From assembly GCA_034696485.1 (NCBI GenBank), contig JAQIWT010000286.1, positions 1 through 24,838 of the forward strand: a DNA stretch of 24,838 nt, in the 5' to 3' direction. The position numbers and the translations under genes are program-made. This stretch comes from Isohypsibius dastychi (lineage: Eukaryota > Tardigrada > Eutardigrada > Parachela > Isohypsibiidae). Shown piece by piece: positions 1-11,300 of this stretch (the stretch's first letter is position 1; every line of letters begins with the position of its first letter). The notes under the pieces were generated by a model. That model saw only the letters and a list, made by a program, of their open reading frames with translations, was not told the origin of the DNA and did not search any database.

Positions 1-1072
1 GTCTGATTGATTTGGTGGGTGTCCTACGGAATTCTGCTGCGTTTGGTGTCCTACGGAATACCGTGGAATGCTCGTACCTCGGAAGAATTTGGAATATCAG
101 CGATCGAAAGTATGGAAATAACTGGTCCTACAGTACCAACCAAACTCATAAAGCGAACAAAATTTTGAATTCAAATTTACCGTCGAATACGAAGGCAGCA
201 TTACGTTCACACGAATGATCAAAGATTGATGGCCCCAGAAATAGCCCTGAAAGGAATAAAGCATGTTAGTACCCGAGACCCTTTTCACAGAGTCACTAAA
301 TCTCACCTTCACCGACTCCAATGAAAAACTGATCCCTGATGTTAAAGGAGTTGATCTGGATTTTCCCAAAGATTGACAGCAGTAACATTTCGTCTGATAA
401 ATCCTCTGGTTTCATAAAAAACCGCAGGTGATGCACGACGTCTCGATAAAAGTTGATGCGATACGGGTCGTCCAGAATGTCTTCGTAGTGATCCATCAAA
501 GAGGCAAAAGTTCTTTGATTCACATTCCCATTCGCATGCAAGTCGGGACCTAGACCAAATTAAAATTCTCTTAACGTCATCTCAACAACATAAACAAAAA
601 TTGTCACTCTCAAGTCCGAGTTTTATTCGGTGTAAGGCTCCCAACATCAAGAAGACATCAGCGGGCAGTTTTCGTATTACATTCCGGTTCTTTGCTTTTT
701 CAGAGAGTCGTCTGAGATCTTCGCATTCGAGCTGATGCCGACCCGGAAAGTGGTTCGATTTATCCAGATCATTTCCGGAAAGCGAACCGTCACCTTCTTC
801 AAACATTTGAGTCCAATCCAAATCCTTCCGCAAAAACAACAATAAAAGAGCTGAAGTGAAAACAGAAATCAAATTAAAGTCGCGCAAACCTGGCAGTTTC
901 TTGAACAGTATCGAGGAACTAGACAGTGAGCGCATTTGAAGTCGATTTTTTTCTCCAAAATATTCATACATCGCCAACACAGCTGGTCCAGTAATTTCGG
1001 CTTGATTGTGTAGACCCACGGTCGGGCTTGGCAGATGAGCTGTCCCGCGACAAATCCCGATAATCGTCCCAT
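1..1072 (-). CDS. SMYD-family (MYND + SET) protein-lysine methyltransferase, 5' part, truncated by window edge
   Basis: Exon model on the minus strand: 1072-890, 824-608, 549-307, 246-181, 127-78, 23-1. All junctions are GT/AG and keep phase; the last exon is weak. Exon 1 holds the SET N-lobe start (MGRLSGFVAGQLIC) and a MYND zinc finger with Cys32, Cys35, Cys47, Cys50, Cys56 and Cys60. Exon 2 supplies the last His91 and Cys95 ligands. Exon 3 carries the LFGKIQINSFNI-like SET core (here LLLSIFGKIQINSFNIRD). Exon 4 carries the AdoMet/catalytic strand ending FDHSCERNAAFVFDG. Family members methylate histone or non-histone lysines. Oddities: DHSC where many members have NHSC, and about 30 residues between the last MYND Cys of exon 1 and its His ligand, longer than usual. 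An out-of-frame ATG lies six bases upstream of the chosen start. A strong minus-strand donor at 1298/1297 suggests a spliced 5' UTR exon. The C-terminal part lies outside the window. The family assignment is firm; the subfamily is not resolved. Confidence 0.85.
18..59. repeat. 15-base direct repeat at a SMYD splice acceptor
   Basis: The 15-mer GGTGTCCTACGGAAT occurs at 18-32 and again at 45-59. On the minus strand, where the SMYD gene is read, each copy gives the same possible 3' splice site (...CCGTAG|GACACC). Using the far copy gives a 54-base intron (77-24) and an open frame; the near copy gives only 27 bases and then a stop. The far copy is therefore the likely acceptor. Confidence 0.6.
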
Positions 1073-1534
1073 TTTGCATATTTCCCAAGAGCCACACAGA
1101 AATAATTCTAGACGTCTTTCTGATCAACTGAGCGATCGGTTGCAGTCGCAGATATAGCGTAGTACGTAAGGAAGCTCCAACAGATCCTTCAAATACGAGA
1201 AAGTCAACATCTATCTTTCGGTAAATACCAGGATTCGCGTCATACTTTGATCTAATTATAAATAAAACGATCTTCCAATCCAAATTCCAAACCTCACCTG
1301 TTCAAGCTACAAGATGCGATGAATTCGTTGGCCCCAGCAGGGTTTACGGTACCTTGCCGACGCTCCTTCGCTTTGCTTTGTTTTGTTTACCACCGCTTGT
1401 CACCTTTGCCTTGCCGGTGAATGGGAAAATTGCTGTTTATTTTAATGACTCTGCTGTCTTGCCGAACAGGAACGGAAATTCTCAAAATTTAAATTTAACA
1501 ACATCATGGAAAAACGCGTAATCCAAAAAAATTG

Positions 1535-1669
1535 TAGATGGTGCTCGGAAAATCTGGTTCTGGAACAGAAGACACTAAGCACATTATCACCCTGATTGAC
1601 CTGGAGGACTACAATATACAGAATCTGCAGGAAATGTGTTCTGCTTGCTGGCGGAAAATGTCGCACAAG
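1535..1669 (+). other. Exon-like open stretch of unknown gene, possibly ZAD-like
   Basis: A plus-strand open frame starts at ATG 1538 and reaches a possible donor at 1669/1670 (AAGCAG|GTGTGT). It encodes about 44 residues with a C-terminal CSACWRKM, preceded by LIDLEDYNIQNLQEM. This resembles the second half of a zinc-finger-associated (ZAD) domain, where a C-x2-C pair follows a 'DGLPQ-IC' type segment. A matching first half (NCRWCSEN) occurs just upstream, but in a different frame from ATG 1506. It could be a decayed or mis-sequenced first exon, or chance. No downstream partner exon was found in the window. Confidence 0.25.
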
Positions 1670-1776
1670 CAGGTGTGTGCGTGTGTCCTCACCAGTTTAG
1701 TCATCGTTTAGATCCGGTTTTGATGAATAAGAAAAAAAAATCAATATATCGAGAATCTCTTCCCGTCCCCTCTGGA

Positions 1777-1784
1777 TGACGTCA
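1777..1784. promoter_or_regulatory. Perfect cAMP-response element palindrome
   Basis: TGACGTCA, the full CREB/ATF binding palindrome, lies about 510 bases upstream of the unc-13 ATG and about 700 bases upstream of the SMYD start. The site itself is directly visible. A functional role is inference, since an 8-mer has an appreciable chance of occurring in a window this size. Confidence 0.35.
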
Positions 1785-2295
1785 AACGAAATGCTGCGTT
1801 GCTTTGGGATAGGTTTTGTCGTCGAACGGACAACACAGCACCACGATCTCCCGTTCCTTTCCCCGCCTCCCCCTCATGAATATGCTCTATTCGTACTTCT
1901 GTTCCAATCCAGTTTTCCCGTTTGTGAATATGGTGTGATGATTTATACTTTGTAATCGTCGTACTTTGTCTGGACCATCTTTACCTACATGAACATCAGT
2001 TGCTGCATATCTCAACTTGTCCCAGTTCATTTAGGGGATCCCCGTCATGGCAGAGGACAGTTGGCTGTTCTCCAAATGATATGAGCCCAGGAACGTTGGG
2101 CTTTTTCACTATGAGACTTTCATCGTGTTTTCCCCCCTTCATTGGACTTGACTGAGGCCCTGCAGATCCAGAATTTCTTATTTGTGATGCGGATTATCTG
2201 TTAGCTTTGGAATACAAACAACACCCCACGAAACATCTTGTCTTTGGACTCCATGATCGTGGTTCTTGGATTTCTTCGTGGCTTGGATTTGAATT

Positions 2296-2317
2296 ATGTC
2301 CTTGCTTTGTGTTGCAG
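2296..2317 (+). CDS. unc-13: unc-13 coding exon 1 (long-form start)
   Basis: ATG followed by six further codons and one base (MSLLCVA), ending at donor G|GTACGT. The start is fixed by the Munc13 long-form N-terminus, which also begins MSLLC followed by a VKK-like strand. That strand resumes in the next, 30-base exon. This gives the C2A-containing long isoform. Confidence 0.9.
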
Positions 2318-5300
2318 GTACGTGTGAAGTCATTCGTTATTTCTTGCTTTTGTACTCCGTACTGTTTGATTTGGTGAATTTTCATCGAAGAAAGACAACT
2401 TAAGATTGACAACCGAAAACTTCGAGCGAATATGATTGTTTTGTTGTGGTGTAGCTTGTATTAAATGGATTTTGTTTTTAGTGAAACGAGGACGACTAAA
2501 CGGACCACCAGGTTGGTTGAAGGGATGTCCTACGTATTCGACACGCGTGCTTTGGAATAAATGACTCGATTGACCTTCCTGCTACTGCTTGTTTCGATTC
2601 GTTTTCCGGTGGAAATTCGTCTAATTAATATTCCATTTCAGATCGTTTCAACTCTTACGTAACCTTGAAACTCGAAAATGTGAAAAGTACGACAGTTGCC
2701 GTAAAAGGGTCTCAACCGTGTTGGGAGCAGGAATTTATATTGTAAGTCACAATTGGGAAAAGAAATCGGTAAAGCTAGTGTCCGAATGTTTCGATGTTGC
2801 GAATGACGAAAATGATCTTTCCACATTGAAAACTATCATTATTGTTGACACAGAAAGAAGACTTGAAATTCGAAATTAGTTGTTTCTGGTCATATCTGAG
2901 TTCGCTTGTTGTGTTGCGATGGTGGAATGGACGCGTTTTTTGAATATTGAGTAGGTTGTAATCATGTTCCGGCTTACTATATTATTTAGGACAGGCGTGA
3001 AATTGGCACAATAATTGAGTTATATAGAACATAATGTTTTATGACGAAGTGTGGTATTTGTGGTTTATGATGGGTAATTCAGTAGACTTCTGCTTTCCGC
3101 TCAGTCTCTCCATCAATAAAAGACAGAAAACATGAGGCAGATAGACGTTCGATAACAGATCCACGTTTTGAATAATAATCTCGAAAGATTTATGGGAAGC
3201 AGGAAAAACAAGACGACATGCATGCCGGCGCATTCATCTCGGTTTAATTTTTCCTTCGACCAACCAGACTGTGCCCTACAAAGTCTTCCAGCAGCGAAAG
3301 GTCTTGAGGAACTTGCAAAGTTGTAATTGATTTCAAAACCACATAATCCCATATGAATCGTTCAATACCGAAGGAAACTTGGGGCGCCAGGTTTCCAGAG
3401 AATGTGAAAACATGGCCTGATATCATGGTAGACCGCTTAAGCTCAAAAGATTTCTAATTGTGTATCATTAGTTGTATCTTCTTAGATTTGTAAAATCATC
3501 AGTACAACCTGGGCACCATCTAGATATTTTACCTGCAGCCCGTAATTCGGTGGACATGACTCCTGTCGTATTTGGCGATTTTTTTTCCAGTTCGATTTTT
3601 ACAGTATTAAAGACTTCCCTAATTTTTTTCCGAAATATCTGCCGTTAGCAGTTTAACATTTTCTGTTCTGCGTACGCATGATCGATTATTTCTGCGTAAA
3701 ACATGGAGTGAACTGAGGATGGGTATCGGATTACTGGTAATTATTTGCTTATTGCCGTCATCATCCTTCCTCACCGTTTGCTTGTAAGTGGGTTGCAAAA
3801 GTTTGCTGTTGTGATTGTCTTCCTTGGTCTTTCGAAGAAGCGTTCATTCTGAACGATTTTTCGATAGTTGGCTCATTTGGCTAGATGGTGATCATGCATG
3901 ACCAGCCGGAAATGGGTGGAGAACATCGTAAACGGAAAAACACACCGGGATGCGGTATTTGAGCCTACATACAGTAGTTACAGTCGTTAGTTGAACCCGG
4001 GAAGGGGGTCTGAGAACGACGAATTCGCATCATTATTCGCATTGGCTTGTCTAAATTTGTACGAGACGGATATGGCTCTTCTGTACGATATAGTTTCGTA
4101 GATCACAGAATCTCATGATGTGTTTTTTGATTGGCCGGAAATTTAAATGTCAAATAATGGATTTACGTAAGGGGAGCTTTATTTCGATAATTAAAGTGGT
4201 GATTTTTAATTGTTTAAAAGGCAGGGACGTTGCAGTAACAATTGTTGAGCTGACTTAATGGATTTTCAAGTTGTGTGAAATTGTGTTAATTAGTGTGAAA
4301 GGGCATTTGAAATCAGTATATGAAGTGGCACTTAAGAAGTTGTCGTTGTTGATAGCCATGTGTGTGACTTCGAGTTACGATATCTTTCCTCGAATGGGAC
4401 AGCGTTTGAGGTGCAAAAAGTATGTGTCCATGTCGATTTGGAATTGATGAAATGAGATGTGAAACAAATAGAACACCAACAGGACAGGTCGGTGATGACT
4501 CTGAGAACAAATGGGGAGAATTCCACTGGAAGCGAGAAAATCGATTACAAAAAACGCCTCTTTTTAGCCGGAAAGTGTCGCCTGGAACTTTTTTTGTAGT
4601 GCGCGTATTTGCGTCGGCTGGGCATCGATCGGTTCTTGATCGGAAATTGTGCATGAGACTTATTCGATTCTCCAGCATGATAGTATGCAAACAGGAAGAT
4701 CTGGTCACCCAAAAAGGAGCATCTTCTGCTGTTGTTTAAAATTGCAAATGAAATCGGGTTAATATTTTGATACACTAGACAACTAGACAGAAATATCACG
4801 GAAACAAACCTTTCCGAACGTTCTTCGAATTTACGTTAGTTTTAATTACCTGTTATCCCAAACTGGAACCCGGTGTTCACTTTTAAGCCGTCACAAATTT
4901 TGGTTGAAACCAATAAAAATGAATTCTTGTTGTAGCTATTCAGTAACGTATCAAAATAAAAAATCATTCTCAAGCCAAAACCGTGTTTCTTGTCCTAGCG
5001 CTTCCCCTTATTTTTCAGTGAAACAAACCGTCTGGACACCGGATTAGTGATTGAGCTATGGAACAAAGGAATGTTGTGGGACAAGATTATTGGAACTTAT
5101 TGGCTTCCCCTCCTATCTATCCCACATTCGAACATCGAAGGCCCCGGAAAGTGGATATTTCTAGATGCTCAAGTGAATGTTGATAACAATGGCGATGTTG
5201 TCGGAACGCATATGCCAACCGGTCACGGCCTTAATATCGACTCTCGTTTCGAGCTTCCGAGTGGTCAGTTTGTTTTCTTCGACTGTATCTGGAGATCAAT

Positions 5301-8300
5301 TTCTCATGAAAAGATTTTAGATCTGCAAGAAAATGAAGCATTTGAACTACAGAGGAAACTTTCTGTGCTCAACTCGATCATGGACCAAGAGTTGGAGATC
5401 CTTCAAAAGCAACATCGTCGAACTGCTTACATGCCAAACGGTAAACGTCCCGTTTGTTTTGTCATCCACAATTGAAGGGAACGATTCCATCGAGTTGGCT
5501 GAACGCAGATTTAATTTGTCGTAAAGTTTCTGGGATCTCGAAACTCGTTCTAGTTTTTGCGAAACATGCCGGTAAAGTAATATATTTTTGTGAATGCAGG
5601 TGTATCCGAGGACTCTGATTATACCAGTGACTTCAACATCCCAGTTACGCATCATAACAATATCGCAGCGCACCAATACATGCCTTCTATTCGCCGTCGA
5701 GATCGTCCCCCAATGCAGAAGCAACGCTCAACCTTGTCGCCTTATTACCCACCAATAAACAAACTGGGAACCAGCTATGAAGAAAGCCAAGAGAACAGCT
5801 TTGATCAGCCATCGGTGCAAGAGCCTGTTTATGGGAAACACGATCAGAATCACCGGTACACCAAGGAGGAGTATGGCCGTAGGGAGCTACCGGATACACG
5901 GCGCAGCAGCAATCTGAGCGCAGCATCTGACGCCGATCCACTCTACTACAACAGCCGTCCCAGTGATCTGTGAGATCTTATTAATCAGACCTTTGTCGTC
6001 TTTCAGGTGCACATTCATTTTTTCAGATCCAGGCTTCATGCCGGGTATTCTCAAAGGTCAGTTGAATTGTGCTTCCATGTAGCCGCTGATTTAGATTAGT
6101 TTGTTGCGTTTTAGTCAAAGCCAAAGCCAAAGCCCGTCCCCGGATCCAAGTTTTCAATACCAGAATTCCACCGAGGAAAGTGAGTCGATATCTAATCGAG
6201 ACTTTCCCAATGATCGCGATGGATATCGCTCGACAGATTACGAGAGTGTGGTGACGCAGATTCACAGGTGAGGTTGCGTGTCTGGGATGAGCTAAATAAT
6301 CGGATCTTCACCTTTTTTTATCCAGGCGCAGCATCGCATCCGATCATTCCTATCCCGCACATTATGGGTCAGACCTTGAGACTGGCTTGTCTGTTGATCC
6401 ATATGAAGATGGCGATCTGACGCCGCGATATGAGAATCATGATAATCTGGGAATGTTGAGATCCGACCATCGTCGTGATCCTTACTCAACAGAGCAGTCA
6501 CGCACAAGTTCCGTTGAAAAGAACTTTGTGAACCACAAGCCGGTTTCTGGTAGAGGAAGTACATTCGAGTCGAATCATTCTGGTTTAGACGGAACCATGT
6601 ACGTTCTGGTCGAAATTTCAGTTTTCAGTAATGACAATAATTCTTCTTGTTTAGCGAAAGCTGGCGTAAAGGTGATAGGATTTCCTCCGTCAGTCCCCCA
6701 TTTGAAAAACCGCCAACCCGAGAGCAGTCATACAGCGATTATGATGTATCCCCTTCGGACAAAACGCTCGAATATGATGACAATTTCGGGGCGAGCAGAC
6801 CGGAAACGGCGACTCCGGATATCCTGATAGAACCACAAACACTTGCACCGCCGATGAAGGATAAGGAACCGGCGGTGCCCCTTCCTTTCCTAGTTCCTGT
6901 TTCTAATGCGGTACCTGCTCAAAATCCTGTGGAAGCTATCGTCACTATCGTCCCACCGACCGAAGTGATACCAGCACCACAAAGGCCGGTTGACAGCCTG
7001 GCCACCAAACATCGGTGGCTTTCAGCGTACAACAAAGTCTGCGCACGACTCAATCAGGTAAGATTTCGGCTTTTATGTCTTGGTGTCGTTTTGTCAATGA
7101 AATCGGGAAATAGGGATAACCGTTACGGGTCAGATGAGGTGCAGCGAGGATTAGTGATTGCGCAGTGTACAGTTCATTTCAGTGTAGGGGAATTGATGTA
7201 ATCTACTATCCGCGTCATGGAAATTTTGAATTCGACCCAGTTTTTGGATTGAAATTCAAATTGTTGAATGGCACGACCTCACTAGTTCTGTTGTTTCTAA
7301 TTCGGCGGTATCTCATCATGATTACCCCATGGGAGATGTGTTGCGAGTTTTCTCAGAGGGATTATTCTGTCAATCAGGAATATCTTTGGGCCTGCACTCG
7401 ATAGGGGTCGTTGCTTAACCTCGAAATCCAAGACCTTGTCCCGCTTTTTGACACCTGTTGGCAGGAAGGTGTTCGGTATGTGCGTAGTTGGCACGAAAGC
7501 AACGAGTTTTTTGTCGCTGAGAATGTCTGGAGACGATGAAGCGAATGTCTGGAGACGTTGAGTGACGGGGGAATTCGAATGAAATGAAACACGCTGAATG
7601 ACTCAAAGCCGGATACATCTTGTAATGAGAGATCGGCTGGTTGAAGCAACTCTGAAGCGGATCGGAAGTTATCGATTTACACAACACGTAACCCCAACAT
7701 GGTTGAACCTGAGCTACACACACCAGCACGAGGTCCTACCTCATGGAATATTATAATATATTTCAGGGTAAATCCATGTTTTCACTGAGACCATGCATAT
7801 CCGGCTGCTTCTCCAAGATTTTACGCTTTTGTTTTTTTGAGGTCTTGGGTGGCAGGCTTGAAATGTAGATTTGGATTGATTTATAATTCAAGGTTAATTC
7901 AGTGTGACCTTTAGGTTTGTTCCAGACTCTGTTCCTGCGCTCGCGCTTATGTTGTTTTTTCGGCAGCCGATCGTTTTGGGGCGAATAATCATATGAGTGA
8001 GGCTTGTGTGTTGCTGGAAATGGCGACTGTGTTAGCTTGATCAATAATCAATTGAAGATCTCAAATTTGGCCCGGCCATCCATCCATCGATCCCGAAAAA
8101 CGCAATGTTTAGCATTGTGGTTGTGGAAATGTGCAGCTACGATGAGAGTGCGAATGAGCAATTGAAAAAGAATGAACTGGTGGTAAATGTCAGATAATGC
8201 ACCTTCCTGTTTGATCTGATATGGTGCCGGTTCCTTCTTTCCCTTTCCTTTCCGCATCATGTTCTGTTGACGTTGATTGGTTCCCTTCATCCCTACGTTG

Positions 8301-11300
8301 TTCTGCCCTTGTGCCTTCCCTACCCGGCATGCCAATTGACACATACTTTTAACCCAAAGGACACCCTCTCCTGTGATCTTCCCTGTGGTGTGCACCAGTG
8401 TTTTCTGGCACTCGTTTGTGTTCCTTCCTCTGCGAGTATCACCACGGCTGTTTATGATTACGCTGCCTCAGAAATGCGCCTTCGAGCTTCCTTTCTTCTT
8501 CCCGTCATAACTCTGTTGGCTGGCGTTCTTTGGAATTTAATTTGATCTGTGATTTTTTACTTTTTTTGTGTGGGCTATTTTTTGGACCGATTTGGAAATT
8601 GTCGGATCTCTCATTTTTGATGCTTCCCCCGCTACACGTAACCCTAGAGTGCGCTCCGGATTACCGGACTACGACCTTGTGCGTCCAGTGGACCTTGAAG
8701 GGATTTGACATCAAAATGCGTTTGTGCATCCCAAATTATTCTCAGTTGACCTGAAGCGAGCGCGCCAAGCGCACTCAGATGTTATTCGTCTCACCTTTAT
8801 TACCGTGACGTTCTCAAATCTTTTGTTCTCCGATGAGCGATCGGCGTCGTGATCATTCAGAATGAGTACCGATACCCCGCACGAAATTGATGAGGTTCCG
8901 GAATAGGCCATGGACCTGCCTTCAATAAAGCCAACTCTAGAAAGAGGATCTTCGAAGATGGGATTTTTCCGGGCAGAACTGTTGGCATTTTCGTCGAGTG
9001 TTTTCCGAAACGTGACGACTATTTTGTCACCAAGATCGCCGAGACGAAGTCGAGGAACTTTGGAGGGAATCTTCCCTAAACATATTATCCAAAGGTCACT
9101 CAGCGTGCAGAGTTTTCATCCAATTACCAAGCAGTCCTCCCGACTTCATGTTTGCCGGAAAATGAAATGTCCCTGCGCAAAAAACTATTATTTTCGAAGA
9201 AAGGAACGTTCTCATTCGATTAGCGAAGGAATTCGCACAAATCCCAGAGTTCCCTTTGACCCCGACAACTTCCGTCCTCGCATAGCAAAATATAACAAAT
9301 TCAAGAGTCGGGTTCAAAAGCTGAAATTAGCCGTAAGTTGTATGCGGAATATCCTGTTTCTGCCGAGGACGCGATTATCAATTCAGGCCATCAGTGGGTG
9401 TCGATTTTCTTCATGTGCAGGGATTTAATCAAAATAATACCTTACATCGGTAAAATTTAATCTCCATCAATCATTGACGGGGTTTTATCGTCCTAACATC
9501 CCATAATGGGTGGAATGGAAATGGGAATGGATCGCTTAGCTGGGCAGAGTTGTGGCTCGAATTTTTTTCCCCGCATCTCATCAAGTTAGCTGGAGAATGA
9601 AACGTTAACAAGCTTAATGGTCGTTTAGGCGCTGTTGAACTGAGGATTGCATAACGATTAGATCGGACGGTGGCAGTTTTATTGAAAGCATCTTGACATC
9701 CTCGTGTTTAATCATGCGAGACTTGATTTTTATCATTTTTGGCCTTTTTCAGAGTAATCTCGGACACGACAGCCGGAGAATGAACGGAGGGTAAGAAATG
9801 CATTCAAGCACAGACAATTGGACCGCGATAATTTGTCTGATTATTCTTGGGATTTATAGTGTTCTTCCGGATTATAACCCCTTTTATACTGGCATCGACT
9901 CACAGCCAGATATTCGGCCTCGCCGGAAGTCGATTCCACTCGTCAGTGACTTGGTGAGATTGCTTTGCTGACTGGCTTATTACTTCTTAGCTGGTCATTC
10001 ATTTTCTGACCTTGTGATTCATTGCAATTACTAACGTCGTCTTTCTCTTTCTTGCGACTGATGGCAGGTGCTGAAGGTACGTTGGAATTAGTTTTGACTT
10101 TTGAGGGTTCATTTAATCACCGATGGCTTCTTTCCAGACGATGGCGGCTCAAAAGCGAACAGCTGGGAGTGCAGTGTACAGACTCAATCTCAACGATGAA
10201 GATCTGGTAAGGGGATTTTTTTTTGAGTTCTGAGTTTCGATTTTGATGGAAAGCAGCAGTGGAATATTAGGTTTCTCTTTTATCACTTGTCATATTGAGA
10301 TCAATGGATCGATTATGGGATTTATTTTGTTGGTCAATCGATATGTAATTTGAGTCCGCGGGGCACCATAACAAATGTCCCGACGAAAACCAAACTTGCG
10401 GATGTGACTGTTTCTTCGTCTGTTTTGCAGAAGCAGCACGTGTACAAAAAAACCCTGCAAGCCCTGATTTATCCAATCTCCTCCACAACGCCGCACAACT
10501 TTCAACCTTGGACAGCAACTTCCCCCACCTATTGCTATGAATGCGAAGGCCTTTTATGGGGTATCGCCCGTCAAGGAGTCCGCTGCACTGAATGTGGTGT
10601 TAAATGCCATGAAAAGTGCAAAGATTTGCTCAATGCTGATTGCCTTCAACGTATGTATTTGGTCATCTAATTAGCTCACTTGTGTTTACCCTTCGCATCA
10701 GAACATCGTTGGCGCACTAAATGATTCTGGATGAATTATACCATTTTATTATAGGTGCCGCCGAAAAAAGCTCAAAGCATGGGGCTGAAGATAAAACACA
10801 AGCGATTATCACCGCCATGAAAGATCGCATGAAAATTCGGGAGCGGAACAAGCCGGAAATATTTGAGCTTATACGGTAAAGACCTGGTGGTTTTTTTGGT
10901 AAGTCGCATTTTTGTTAACATTTTGTTTGGTTATAGGAAAGTTTTTGGTGTTGACAAGAAAGTCCACATGAACCAAATGAAGACCATCAAGCAAAGTGTA
11001 CTCGAAGGGACCGCGAAATGGTCAGCCAAAATAGCAATTTCTGTGATGTGCGCCCAAGGTCTGATTGGAAAAGACAAGACGGGCCAAAGTGATCCTTACG
11101 TCACCGTCCAAGTGGGAAAAGTCAAAAAACGCACCAAAACCATTTCGCAGACCCTTAATCCTAGTTGGAATGAAAAGTTCTTCTTGTAAGTGACAGCTGG
11201 GGTTTGTTGTTTTGAAAGGTCATTGTGGTATTAATTTGATTCCGTTTTAGTGAGTGCCACAACTCTTCAGATCGCATTAAAGTGAGAGTTTGGGACGAAG

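Larger units (their letters stand above)
1073..2295. other. Divergent intergenic region between SMYD and unc-13
   Basis: This region holds the 5' flanks of two divergent genes. On the minus side there is a good donor (AACAG|GTGAGG, exon end at 1298), fitting a non-coding first SMYD exon. On the plus side are an exon-like open stretch at 1535-1669 and a perfect CRE palindrome at 1777-1784. A long T/C-rich and T/G-rich tract precedes the unc-13 start. I see no clear TATA box close to either start. The unc-13 5' UTR probably lies between about 1700 and 2295. Confidence 0.5.

Noticed and set aside
582-1283. 233-codon minus-strand open frame over the SMYD 5' end
   Set aside because: Only the 824-608 part is SMYD exon. 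The 890-825 part is an intron. The 1072-890 part is a different frame from the MYND exon, and the upstream part has no family match.
4313-4739. Overlapping 131-codon minus and 105-codon plus open frames in unc-13 intron 3
   Set aside because: They overlap each other on opposite strands, show no domain or family pattern, and neither offers splice sites fitting the C2A domain phase.
7763-8545. Several 90-115 codon open frames on both strands in unc-13 intron 9
   Set aside because: Mutually overlapping, composition looks random, and no motif or splice signal linking them to unc-13 or another gene.
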